The notes below the pieces were generated by a model that ran no database searches, had not been told where the DNA came from, and saw only the letters and a program-made list of their open reading frames with translations. Positions 8,553 to 16,899 of a stretch of 49,112 bases of DNA are shown piece by piece; the first letter of the stretch is position 1; each line of letters opens with the position of its first letter. The translations under genes were made by a program, and so were the position numbers. The DNA comes from RGIG5612 sp045599965 (GTDB taxonomy: Bacteria; Bacillota; Clostridia; Lachnospirales; Lachnospiraceae), in the NCBI GenBank assembly GCA_045599965.1, contig JAZRXA010000062.1, positions 1 to 49,112 on the forward strand. The letters are read 5' to 3'.

Positions 8553-9370
8553 TCAGCTAAACCTCCTATCAAATCATCCAAATCATCTTCATCTTCATCA
8601 GCAAACATTATTATTTTATCACTAACATCATCTATCGAAAGATTATAACAAGATAATACTTTTTCCAACGTTTCTTTAGGTACAGCACTATGATTGTAAT
8701 TATAAATAACATAATCTAAATATTCATACGGAATACTAATTTCATTGCTAGGTACGTTCAGCCTTGCATTTCCACCAACACTATTTAATAGATTACCTAC
8801 TCTTTTTTCAATTCGTTCATTATCAAGACACAGCTTTTGGTTTGAATTTATGACTCCTAAACTATCTAACCTATTTACTGCCATTTCAAAACTAACATTA
8901 AATTCTGACATAATTCGAGCTATATCCATTGCAGACAGCCCTTTTTCATTAAAATTTTGTATTTCTAAATCAATGAATCTATTCACGTCGTCTGCAGGCA
9001 TTAGCAAACAAGCAGCAAAGTAATTTGCTTCTTGCTCCTTCTCATTAGTACTTCGCTCACTAATTGTAGTGTTATCATCAATAAAAGAATTCGTATCCTC
9101 TAAATGCAAAATAACATGGCCAATTTCATGAGCTAGTGTAAATATTTCTCTTGATAATCGGCTACAAGTATTTGTGAAAATTACAATATCATTATCTTTT
9201 TTTAATGCAAATCCAAGGTCAGCATTTGCTCCAAGCGGATATCTTAATAACTTATATCCTAATCTTTCGCATTCTTTGAATAAATCTATTATCCCATATC
9301 TGCTTACCTTGCATTTTTCTCTAATCGAATCCGCTTCAATACGAATTTCTCTTTTTCTGTTATCTTGCAT
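8549..9370 (-). CDS. ImmA/IrrE family metallo-endopeptidase
   Basis: 273 aa. It has the zinc-binding HEIGH motif (residues 81-85, in 'LAHEIGHVILH') and a likely third ligand near E114 in 'EQEANYFAACLLMP', the full ImmA/IrrE signature. Proteases of this family cleave or relieve an XRE-type repressor, as ImmA does with ImmR. The neighbour at 9381-9713 is such a regulator. AGGAGG stands 6 nt upstream of the ATG. The C-terminal third is acidic (EDEDDLDDLIGG) and may contact the PIN partner. Confidence 0.88.
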   Translation of the reverse strand: MQDNRKREIRIEADSIREKCKVSRYGIIDLFKECERLGYKLLRYPLGANADLGFALKKDNDIVIFTNTCSRLSREIFTLAHEIGHVILHLEDTNSFIDDNTTISERSTNEKEQEANYFAACLLMPADDVNRFIDLEIQNFNEKGLSAMDIARIMSEFNVSFEMAVNRLDSLGVINSNQKLCLDNERIEKRVGNLLNSVGGNARLNVPSNEISIPYEYLDYVIYNYNHSAVPKETLEKVLSCYNLSIDDVSDKIIMFADEDEDDLDDLIGGLAD

Positions 9371-9380
9371 TTATGCCCTC

Positions 9381-9713
9381 CTAAAGCATATCCTTACGTT
9401 GAATCTTTGCACACAAGTGTTTATTTGCATAAAACAAATCAAGCATATCAATTATTTTTTTAGAAGTTACACTTTCTTCTCCAGTTCTATATGATACTAC
9501 TGGAGTTTCATCAAGCACTCTTGTGATATCTCCAACTGTTACTTCAAGTACTTCTGCCACTTTTGAAAGAATATCTAATGTAATGCTATTAACACCACTT
9601 TCAATTCTTGCATATTTTTGTCTGCTTACTCCAATTTGATTAGCAACTTCCTCTTGTGTGAAATTTCTAGCACATCTTAAAGCCTTAATACGGCCTCCTA
9701 ACACCTCGTTCAT
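9381..9713 (-). CDS. XRE-type helix-turn-helix regulator
   Basis: 110 aa. The HTH is 'RNFTQEEVANQIGVSRQKYA' (near residues 15-34), followed by 'ITLDILSKVAEVLEV', as in Cro/C1 regulators. The frame extends upstream to 9770, but the ATG at 9713 (MNEVLGG) has AAGGAG at good spacing and lies downstream of the promoter. It probably represses its own operon by binding the palindrome at 9772-9791 and is the likely target of the ImmA/IrrE protease. Confidence 0.87.
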   Translation of the reverse strand: MNEVLGGRIKALRCARNFTQEEVANQIGVSRQKYARIESGVNSITLDILSKVAEVLEVTVGDITRVLDETPVVSYRTGEESVTSKKIIDMLDLFYANKHLCAKIQRKDML

Positions 9714-9738
9714 AGTGATTTCTCCTTTTCTCACTCCC

Positions 9739-9766
9739 ATTATATCATAAAAAAACACATTTTCAA
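9739..9766 (-). promoter_or_regulatory. Promoter of the HTH-ImmA-PIN operon
   Basis: TTGAAA (9761-9766) and TATAAT (9739-9744) on the minus strand are 16 bp apart, about 26 bp upstream of the regulator's ATG. Confidence 0.75.
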
Positions 9767-9771
9767 CCAAA

Positions 9772-9791
9772 ATGTTATATTTTTATAACAT
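9772..9791. promoter_or_regulatory. Palindromic operator next to the -35 box
   Basis: A perfect inverted repeat, ATGTTATA-TTTT-TATAACAT, sits immediately upstream of the -35 box. A third half-site (ATGTTATA) lies at 9804-9811. The position and symmetry fit an XRE repressor binding site. Confidence 0.7.
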
Positions 9792-9830
9792 GACCTTTTT
9801 CTTATGTTATATTTTTTAGCAACAAAAAAC

Positions 9831-9885
9831 CGGAGGCGAAGTCCCCTTTTTGACATTGATTGATTTTTAGGGGACTTTGCCTCCG
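9831..9885 (-). terminator. Long-stem terminator after the VanZ-like fragment
   Basis: A 16-bp stem (9831-9846 with 9870-9885, one wobble or mismatch) begins CGGAGGC. On the minus strand it is followed by TTTTTT. A near copy lies at 11507-11564 in the same position after the intact VanZ-like gene. Confidence 0.8.
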
Positions 9886-9889
9886 ATTT

Positions 9890-10165
9890 AGTTCTTTTTC
9901 TCAGCCGGATTTCTTACATGTTCCGCTGATTTTGTATGCCAAGGCACCAAGCAAGGTGCCGATCGTATTCATAATTACGTCATCAATTTCGCATCTGCCT
10001 AACGCCAAAATATATTGAAGCGCTTCTATGATGCAAGAAAAAGCTAGGCCTATTAATATCGCCCAAAGAAAATTATGTTTCCATTTTGCAGGTAAGACAA
10101 AAGGAAGTGTTAGGCCAAGAGGGACAAATAAGAATATGTTCATAAGCATCGAGCGATACAACTCT
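9890..10165 (-). pseudogene. Fragment of a VanZ-like gene (C-terminal part)
   Basis: Codons 10161 to 9901 encode about 86 residues (YRSMLMNIFLFVPLGLTLPF through KISGTCKKSG) almost identical to the second half of the intact VanZ-like protein. Similarity stops sharply near 10165, and there is no start or first half. It carries the same terminator downstream as the intact copy. The sequence between 10166 and 10285 shows no gene. Confidence 0.8.
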
Positions 10166-10285
10166 GGTTGTTCTTTTATGTAATCTATTTATCACTATGC
10201 TTGCTTTAAAATTATTTGTACTCTCGCCTTTGTTTTTTTGTTGAATCAGCAATCTTATCATAAGCTAATAAATATTCTTTTATTT

Positions 10286-11455
10286 TTATAATGGAGCCTC
10301 CTCAAAATATTTATAAGGATTCATAAGATAATCATATTTAAGCCATTTATATTGTTCATCTATTGTTTTGGCTATCGTTTGCTTTGTGATTTTACTATTA
10401 TTTGCAGGTATAGTATATTTTCTAATTCTAGCAAAATTGGCTGGTGCCAAAATAATCCCATTTATAATTACAGCCTTCTTGAAATATAAAAAACATCCTT
10501 TCTGATATTTCATCCTATCATTAGTTTTATCCTTCAATATAAACGCTTCAACCTTAAAATCTTCCCATGTGCATTCATATAACATTTTATCTCTAATGTA
10601 AGAGAATGGATTTAATTTATTTTTAATAAAAACAATATCAATATCATTTAATAAAATACTATCGCAAATATTTACATCTTTATCAAATGTTATAGAATAA
10701 ATCGTTGCTGCTTTTGAAATATAATCATTTAACCCAGTTACCCTTGTTGCAAAAGAAAGTGCTATTTTAACATCTTCTGTAAAATCCAAAAAAGGACTAT
10801 ATCCTCTAGCATGCTGGACAAATGCGCAAAAATTATAATCTACGGATTCATTGTCAAAAATTTGTTTATATTTACTTAACAAATTAGATTCTTTATAGAT
10901 ACTTTCAAGTTTATTGATATTAATTATATCTGGACTATCTATTTTAAGATTTCTATAAATAGATGGCATTAACTGGTAAGATGCTAAAGTATGTCCTCTA
11001 TAAAATGTTTGATTGTTATTTTCTTTTAACAAATTCAAATCTAAATTTACTAGTTTAGATATTGCTCGAGTTTCCTTAAAACATACGCTAAACAAAACAA
11101 GCATAGAAGCTACCTGTAACAATAATATTATACTATCCTGTGAATAATCTAATATATATGAATTGTTTTTTGATATATTTTGTTGCACTTCTTTAATTGC
11201 ATCAAAAACATTTTTTGTTCTCTCATTTTCAAATTCAGTATCAAGTTTTTGAAGCATACTAATATTTTGGCTAATTGACTCAATTATTTTGTTGCCTTCT
11301 TTATTTTTTATAATTTTATTCATGCAAAATTGATAATTAGGCATTTTTTCGAAACCACTCATAGAAAACACTTCTGTAACATCTAAGTGTTTATTTAACC
11401 GTTCATATAAATTTTTTAATGATTCAAATAATAGATTTCTAGGAGTCACAGTCAT
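10286..11455 (-). CDS. FRG-domain protein
   Basis: 389 aa. The FRG signature is clear: 'FYRGHTLASYQLMPSIYRN' (residues 151-169) and 'FVQHARGYSPFLDFTEDVKI' (212-231), with the conserved QH and Asp. The first 140 residues are helical, with one hydrophobic stretch near 109-126. FRG domains occur in phage, defence and mobile-element contexts and their activity is mostly unknown; some have been discussed as ADP-ribosyltransferase-like. AAGGGA lies 7 nt before the ATG. It stands alone between two VanZ-like copies. Confidence 0.85.
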   Translation of the reverse strand: MTVTPRNLLFESLKNLYERLNKHLDVTEVFSMSGFEKMPNYQFCMNKIIKNKEGNKIIESISQNISMLQKLDTEFENERTKNVFDAIKEVQQNISKNNSYILDYSQDSIILLLQVASMLVLFSVCFKETRAISKLVNLDLNLLKENNNQTFYRGHTLASYQLMPSIYRNLKIDSPDIININKLESIYKESNLLSKYKQIFDNESVDYNFCAFVQHARGYSPFLDFTEDVKIALSFATRVTGLNDYISKAATIYSITFDKDVNICDSILLNDIDIVFIKNKLNPFSYIRDKMLYECTWEDFKVEAFILKDKTNDRMKYQKGCFLYFKKAVIINGIILAPANFARIRKYTIPANNSKITKQTIAKTIDEQYKWLKYDYLMNPYKYFEEAPL

Positions 11456-11506
11456 AATTCTATCCCTTCATATATCATGCTATTAAATTATTTTTCATAG
11501 AATTTT

Positions 11507-11564
11507 CGGAGGCAAAAGCCCCTTTTTGACATTGATTTTAAATTTTTAGGGGACTTTGCCTCCG
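11507..11564 (-). terminator. Terminator-like hairpin after the intact VanZ-like gene
   Basis: Stems 11507-11522 and 11549-11564 share the CGGAGGC / GCCTCCG arms of the copy at 9831-9885, with two mismatches. The T-tract is poor, so termination may be weaker. Confidence 0.55.
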
Positions 11565-11577
11565 ATTTAGTTCTTTT

Positions 11578-12084
11578 TCAGCTAGTTTTCTTACATGTTC
11601 CGCTGATTTTGTAAGCCAAGGCACCAAGCAAGGCGCCGATCGTATTCATAATTACATCATCAATTTCGCATCTACCTAATGCTAAAAAATATTGTAACGC
11701 TTCTATAATACAAGAAAACCCTAAAGCTATCAATATCGCCCAAAAAAAATTATGTTTCCATTTTGCAGGTAAGGCAAAAGGAAGTGTTAGGCCAAGAGGG
11801 ACAAATAAGAATATGTTCATAAGCATCGAACGATACAACTCCGGCTGAACCTTCGCTTCCACAAAGCTAAAGAACGGCCTAAGAATAATTTCAACAGTCT
11901 CGCCACTTCTCCCAAAAAGCGTTGCATCCAGAATAACAAAAATCATTGCTACAAGCGCAATGATATTTATTACCTTCCAAGGTTTTTCCTTTATTAAAAT
12001 ACTAAGCCCGGTCCAGATAGCTAATAACAAAACTATAAAAACTGCTATAAGCCAAAGTGGCCGGCAATAAATCCAGTGAAGCAT
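11578..12084 (-). CDS. VanZ-like membrane protein
   Basis: 168 aa with about four to five hydrophobic segments. VanZ-family features are visible: 'LYRSMLMNIFLFVPLGLTLP' in the middle, 'SCIIEALQYFLALGRCEIDD' and 'DVIMNTIGALLGALAY' at the end. VanZ-like proteins are membrane proteins linked to envelope stress and glycopeptide tolerance; the mechanism is unsettled. It is the intact member of three local copies. The 177 bp upstream (12085-12261) holds no gene that I can recognise. Confidence 0.85.
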   Translation of the reverse strand: MLHWIYCRPLWLIAVFIVLLLAIWTGLSILIKEKPWKVINIIALVAMIFVILDATLFGRSGETVEIILRPFFSFVEAKVQPELYRSMLMNIFLFVPLGLTLPFALPAKWKHNFFWAILIALGFSCIIEALQYFLALGRCEIDDVIMNTIGALLGALAYKISGTCKKTS

Positions 12085-12261
12085 TTATTTTTATCTAGAC
12101 TCTTTTGTATTTGAAATCAGAATATTTTAAAAAAGTATAATTAAACTTAGAGCAAAAGCAACACATTTATTTTGTTTAATATTTCTAACACTATGCAAAT
12201 CTTCGTTAACAAGAGGATTTTATATGTATTTTTTCAGCCATCACTGATTAAATAATATTTT

Positions 12262-12459
12262 TCAAATACAAAAAGATAATAAAGTGAATCTCATATTATT
12301 GGTCTGAAAAATATAGTTTTGTGTTTCATAATAAATATAATCTTGTACACTTTCTTTCATTTTTTCATAATCGACTGTTCTTGCTAAAGAAGTACCTACT
12401 TTTTCTTGCTTTTTGAATATACTTTTATGTCTTTTCTTTTTTTCTACGCTGTTCGCCAA
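12262..12459 (-). CDS. Small basic protein of unknown function
   Basis: 65 aa from a TTG at 12459 overlapping the end of the upstream gene by 16 bp. The N-terminal third is very Lys-rich (EKKKRHKSIFKKQEK). There is no recognised domain. The Shine-Dalgarno site is weak, so translation would depend on coupling to the upstream gene; it may not be a real gene. Confidence 0.3.
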   Translation of the reverse strand: MANSVEKKKRHKSIFKKQEKVGTSLARTVDYEKMKESVQDYIYYETQNYIFQTNNMRFTLLSFCI

Positions 12460-13172
12460 GTAATTTCTCGTTTAGGGAATCTTGTATTCACATCGTTTAA
12501 AAAAGCTTTTAGTTCTTTCAAATAGCCCTTGTTTAATTCAGCCTGACTGTAAATTCCTGGGCGTTTTAAATCTTGTACTGCGCAATCTAATTTAATTTGT
12601 TGCTCATTCATGACACTAATTATATTATAAAGTCTTTCCAAATCAATAAGATTTTCTTTTCGTGTTTTTTCCAAATCATCGCAGAATATCTTATCAAAAT
12701 TTGGTTTCATCCCATACAGTGCCATCATTACCTTATTATTATAGTAACATCCTTCTCGATATAAGAATTCAATTTCATCATCCGAGTTGGTAGTAGCTCC
12801 TATAAGCATATTTGTATACGCATTACTTAACATAACCCAATACGAAATTTGATTATCAAAAACATCTATATATTCTCGAATCTTATATTTCCCTTTTTTT
12901 GTTGAAACTATTGCTCTAATCCACTTTATTATTGAACAAGATAAAACAACTAATATGGGTACTACTGCTAATACAATAACAAAAATCCAAATCAATACAG
13001 GTGCTTTTTCTATATCAAATACGTGTTCTGCAATAATTGACCCCAATGCAATCATCAATTCCCAACACAATGAAAATACTATTGATTCTTGCGAGAATAT
13101 TTTTTTTCTTATCTGCTCAATATCTTTTTTCATGGCCATTTCTTGCCATTCGCTTATACTTACTCTTTTCAC
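12444..13172 (-). CDS. Two-TM membrane protein of unknown function
   Basis: 242 aa from a GTG start (GAGGG 7 nt upstream). Two adjacent hydrophobic segments lie at about residues 31-51 and 58-86, flanked by charged residues, followed by a cytoplasmic helical domain of about 150 residues. The layout (short N-terminus, TM hairpin, soluble tail) resembles small membrane effectors of defence modules, but I recognise no family. It is 36 bp downstream of the gene at 13209-13688 and probably forms an operon with it. Confidence 0.6.
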   Translation of the reverse strand: MKRVSISEWQEMAMKKDIEQIRKKIFSQESIVFSLCWELMIALGSIIAEHVFDIEKAPVLIWIFVIVLAVVPILVVLSCSIIKWIRAIVSTKKGKYKIREYIDVFDNQISYWVMLSNAYTNMLIGATTNSDDEIEFLYREGCYYNNKVMMALYGMKPNFDKIFCDDLEKTRKENLIDLERLYNIISVMNEQQIKLDCAVQDLKRPGIYSQAELNKGYLKELKAFLNDVNTRFPKREITWRTA

Positions 13173-13208
13173 TTACACACCCTCATTCCGAAACAACTTT
13201 TCCTTTAT

Positions 13209-13688
13209 TTATATATGGAATTTTTTAAGACTATTCAATTGTTCGCACACTATACAAGCGTTATCTCTTTGATCCTTATAATCCACATCTCTAACCCATT
13301 CAATTTGAGATATTCTATGACCATATGATTCTTCCAATAATTTGTGAAAATCAGAATCACGTAAAGCTTGTGGCAATCCCGTTTTATTTTGACTCTGCAC
13401 TATATAATCCAAAGTGTACTCGACAATTCTGGCACAATTTTCAATTTGGTAATAATACACCCTCGTATCGTATTTTTGAAAATCGTGATTAATATATTTA
13501 TCTTTAACTACACATGCTCTTTTTATAGCTGTACCACTACACTGGAGATTGTTACGTAAATAACGTTTTCCTTTCGACCATGCAGACCCACCACCTTTTT
13601 GCTGCGAACCAATAAATTCTATAGCAAGTCTCATACAATTATTATTGAGTTCTTTAGGACCCGCTGGTGCAAAAACATACTTAGACAT
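13209..13688 (-). CDS. Hypothetical protein upstream of the two-TM gene
   Basis: 159 aa, chosen from the ATG at 13688 (MSKYVFAPAGP) with AAGGGA upstream rather than the frame's opening at 13724. It is soluble and basic, with a Gly/Ser/Lys-rich loop (QQKGGGSAWSKGKRYLRNN) and two late cysteines (CIVC). No family recognised. The Lys/Gly-rich loop could bind nucleic acid or nucleotide, but that is a guess. The 232 bp upstream (13689-13920) shows no gene. Confidence 0.55.
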   Translation of the reverse strand: MSKYVFAPAGPKELNNNCMRLAIEFIGSQQKGGGSAWSKGKRYLRNNLQCSGTAIKRACVVKDKYINHDFQKYDTRVYYYQIENCARIVEYTLDYIVQSQNKTGLPQALRDSDFHKLLEESYGHRISQIEWVRDVDYKDQRDNACIVCEQLNSLKKFHI

Positions 13689-13920
13689 TATTAAAATCCC
13701 TTCTTTCTCTCTATTGAAATACAACTCAAATGTTCAAGACATTTTAAATTATATGACTTATTTATTGTCTTTATCATTAACAATGTGAACTTCCTACAAA
13801 ATTATCTTCCGATATATTTTCATTGAAACATCAATGCTTTTAGTGATTTTTGCTATGCTATATATTTATGAAAACACGTAAATCGTGGTTGAAAGAATAT
13901 AAATATCACTAGCTAAATAC

Positions 13921-15045
13921 TTATTCTACTTTCACTCCCCATGAAATCTGATCTTTTCCTTTACCATTAGGCTTATTCTTCCAAGTAGAAAACAAGAATT
14001 TATCAAATTCGAAAAACTCCGTTTCCTTAAACGGATGTTGTCTATCATAGCTTCCAATATTAGTAATAAGCCCAGTCGATACAGATTTCAAATCATACTC
14101 TTCATATTTCATCGATGGAAGCAACATCAAATAATAGAAGAAATTAAATGAATCATCCATTTTCATATGTTTTACGATATCCGAATATTCATTTTTATAG
14201 TTGTAATCAACAAAAAGTGCAAGATTAATCGCACAAAATGCAAAAAGCTCATCATCAACGCGCTTTGAATAGTATGCTACACCATCATATTTCAGTTTTT
14301 TACATCCCATCATGATTGCCTGAGAAATAATGTATTCTGATTTAAATGTTCGGTCTTTCTCATTTATTCTATAGGAAGTTGCTATCATCAGCATCAAAAG
14401 CTTTAACCATGTATGTACATAATCTGCTTCAAACTCGTTTAGTTTAGAGAAATCTCTAATAGAAACTGCTAGATTGAATATTTTCTGAGTCCCATCAAGC
14501 AATACAGGGGAAATATTAAAGTCAATTGCCGATGGAAAACCGGTTTCTATCCAACAACCATAAGACGTATTTGAAAGATATAAACTTGGATTCCCTGGAA
14601 TACTAAACCTATAATTTCCTGACCTAGCTCTCTTTGATTGTGGCAAATGAAGCATATCTTTTGCTGAATAAGAATTAGATGGATTACCAATTCTACAACG
14701 AAACAATTGAAGTTCTTGTGTTGGTAATCCCGAAAATGCAGAACTTTGATAAATGGTATTTACAGCTAGTGGCTTATCGCCAATATCTTTCAGAAGATTT
14801 TTTATTATTGTATTACATTTAGCAATATCGGCGTGATAGTAACTCTTTACTGATTCTAGAATTTTATCTCTATACTTCTCAATAATGAATAAACTTTCTT
14901 GATCTGCACCCGCATTTTTTGCTTGAATCAGCAAAGTGCGCAAACGTTTAGATAAATCCAATAGATAATCACTATCCCATTCCACGATAAATGGTGCGTA
15001 TAAATCTTTGTTTATGAACCCATTATTTAGCCATGTTAGTTTCAT
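13921..15045 (-). CDS. RES-domain-like protein
   Basis: 374 aa. The central segment 'LQLFRCRIG' (112-120), 'KRARSGNYRFSIPGNPSLYL' (138-157) and a Glu at about 167 resemble the RES fold, where paired Arg, a Tyr and a Glu line the NAD-binding site. RES toxins degrade NAD+. The protein is about twice the usual toxin length, with an extra N-terminal helical region and a C-terminal part. No Xre/MbcA-type antitoxin gene is adjacent, so it may be a larger RES family member. AAGGA lies 8 nt before the ATG. The 163 bp between it and the flippase gene hold no gene. Confidence 0.6.
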   Translation of the reverse strand: MKLTWLNNGFINKDLYAPFIVEWDSDYLLDLSKRLRTLLIQAKNAGADQESLFIIEKYRDKILESVKSYYHADIAKCNTIIKNLLKDIGDKPLAVNTIYQSSAFSGLPTQELQLFRCRIGNPSNSYSAKDMLHLPQSKRARSGNYRFSIPGNPSLYLSNTSYGCWIETGFPSAIDFNISPVLLDGTQKIFNLAVSIRDFSKLNEFEADYVHTWLKLLMLMIATSYRINEKDRTFKSEYIISQAIMMGCKKLKYDGVAYYSKRVDDELFAFCAINLALFVDYNYKNEYSDIVKHMKMDDSFNFFYYLMLLPSMKYEEYDLKSVSTGLITNIGSYDRQHPFKETEFFEFDKFLFSTWKNKPNGKGKDQISWGVKVE

Positions 15046-15208
15046 TTAATTTGTCCTTTATTTATACTATTCTATTAAGCGTTGGCAAATACTTAGTTTG
15101 TAAAAACCACTAAAATTTTGAGGATATCCTAATTATACTGGCATTATCAAATAATAAAGACCACTCTTAACATGAACAGTCACACTCTTAGATATTTTTT
15201 CCTTTAAA

Positions 15209-16798
15209 TCATTTATGAAATTTTAAACGAATTTTTTTTGAAAGTTGCTTTATATATCCAACTCCCGTCGACCAAACATACTTGAATTCTTTGGTTTTTA
15301 AATTTATTGCAATAAATAATCCGTTATAAATTATTGAATAAACCAATAATTTAATGATAAATCCAAACCACCCAAATATATTAATTTGACCTACAACATA
15401 CGATGATGCAAAATACAAAATTACAGTCAACGCTAGATAATAAGCATATTTTAAATAATAACTAATAGGATTCTTTTTAAAAATATATTTAAAAACCAAA
15501 ACCGGATCAGAAATGCCAATCGTCAAAATTCTTGCAATAGATGTGGCAAATAAAATTCCAAACAGTCCCCATTCCAATCCCCACCATATTGACAATCCAA
15601 TATTTAAAAGTGATGTTAATATTGGAACATATTTAGATTGAACAAATAAGCCGCAAGTTACTCTATATGTGTAGGCTGCATAATGGACACTTCGAATGTA
15701 CAATTGGAGAACAATCGCAAACAAAGTTGCAGCATCTAGTAGATAATCTTTTCCAATCCAATTTGTGACAAATATATCCCCTAAAGCAAATATTCCACTA
15801 CAAACAAAACCATATAACCATGCTGAAACAAGCATTATTGTGTAAAATACTTGTTCTTTCTTTCTTTCATCTCCACCAGCATTTAAATTACCAACACTCG
15901 GTGTAAGTGCATTTGTAATAATCCCAATAAATGTATTAGCTGTTTCAGTAATTAATGTATAATTCGAATATAAACCAACTGACTGAACTCCTTCTTCTTC
16001 AATCGCAGCAATAAGTATATTGTCAGTACCATGAATAACTGCAGAATTCATCTTATAAATAAAAAGTGCACCGACATCCTTTTTTATTGACTGTAAAAAA
16101 CCTTTGTCCAGTTTTGATTCTTTATATTCCTTTAGGAATGGATATATTTTATCCGTTTGACGTGAAATAAGTATATTTTCTAAAACAGCACAAACTATTT
16201 GAATTACTAAGTACAAAATATAATTTCTAGTAAGAACCAAAAATATTATCTGAAGTATAATTTGTACAAAATGAATAACTTGGTGATAAATATTTGTAAC
16301 ATGTTGATTTTGGTCAGCAGAAAGGAGTGATTTTTTATGAGCAGCAAAATAAGTTATAACCGTACTAGACAAAAACAAAACATATAATAATGTTATACTT
16401 TCTGGGATGTCTGGCTGATTTTTTATTAAATATTTAAGAAATGGAATAAGTGCTATTCCAACTGCCAAAATGATAATAGCAATAATTCTATAAACTTTCC
16501 TGTAGAACGCAACCAGTATTCCAACCTGTTGCTCATCATGTTCTTTAAGTGGTTTATAAAGATTATAAACGATTGCCGTTCCAATACCTAACTCTGCAAA
16601 TGAAAGAATCGTTAAAACATTAGAAAAAATACCGTTTACTCCAAGGTATGTTTTTCCTAACATTAAAATAAAAACTGAGCGTGAAACAAACCCAAGAATT
16701 GTATTTAAAATTTGACATATTAAGGCAATATTTGCATTTCTAACTACATTCGCTGTTCGTCCACGCGAATTAAAGCCAGATTTAAACCTTGTTTTCAA
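15209..16798 (-). CDS. Polysaccharide flippase (Wzx/MOP superfamily)
   Basis: About 529 aa with 12-14 hydrophobic helices, of the PST/oligosaccharide flippase type. It starts with basic residues and 'RTANVVRNANIALICQILNT', as in the family. It moves undecaprenyl-linked repeat units across the membrane. The frame opens at a GTG (16840) without a ribosome site, whereas the TTG at 16798 has AAAGGA 7 nt upstream and is preferred. It is the last polysaccharide gene of the operon. Confidence 0.87.
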   Translation of the reverse strand: MKTRFKSGFNSRGRTANVVRNANIALICQILNTILGFVSRSVFILMLGKTYLGVNGIFSNVLTILSFAELGIGTAIVYNLYKPLKEHDEQQVGILVAFYRKVYRIIAIIILAVGIALIPFLKYLIKNQPDIPESITLLYVLFLSSTVITYFAAHKKSLLSADQNQHVTNIYHQVIHFVQIILQIIFLVLTRNYILYLVIQIVCAVLENILISRQTDKIYPFLKEYKESKLDKGFLQSIKKDVGALFIYKMNSAVIHGTDNILIAAIEEEGVQSVGLYSNYTLITETANTFIGIITNALTPSVGNLNAGGDERKKEQVFYTIMLVSAWLYGFVCSGIFALGDIFVTNWIGKDYLLDAATLFAIVLQLYIRSVHYAAYTYRVTCGLFVQSKYVPILTSLLNIGLSIWWGLEWGLFGILFATSIARILTIGISDPVLVFKYIFKKNPISYYLKYAYYLALTVILYFASSYVVGQINIFGWFGFIIKLLVYSIIYNGLFIAINLKTKEFKYVWSTGVGYIKQLSKKIRLKFHK

Positions 16799-16899
16799 AA
16801 TATTATCCTTTCTTTCATTACTATAAGCAAATATGTCCACATAACTAACTTAAATAAAAACTCATCTAATATTACATATATAAATCTAAATAAGGTAAC

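Noticed and set aside
7727..10165. VanZ-like gene split by insertion of the HTH-ImmA-PIN module
   Set aside because: The fragments are in the wrong order: on the minus strand the C-terminal half comes before the N-terminal half, so duplication and loss fit better.
13689..13920. Possible small RNA or attachment site in the gene-free gap
   Set aside because: AT-rich with no clear hairpin, repeat or promoter pair I could support.
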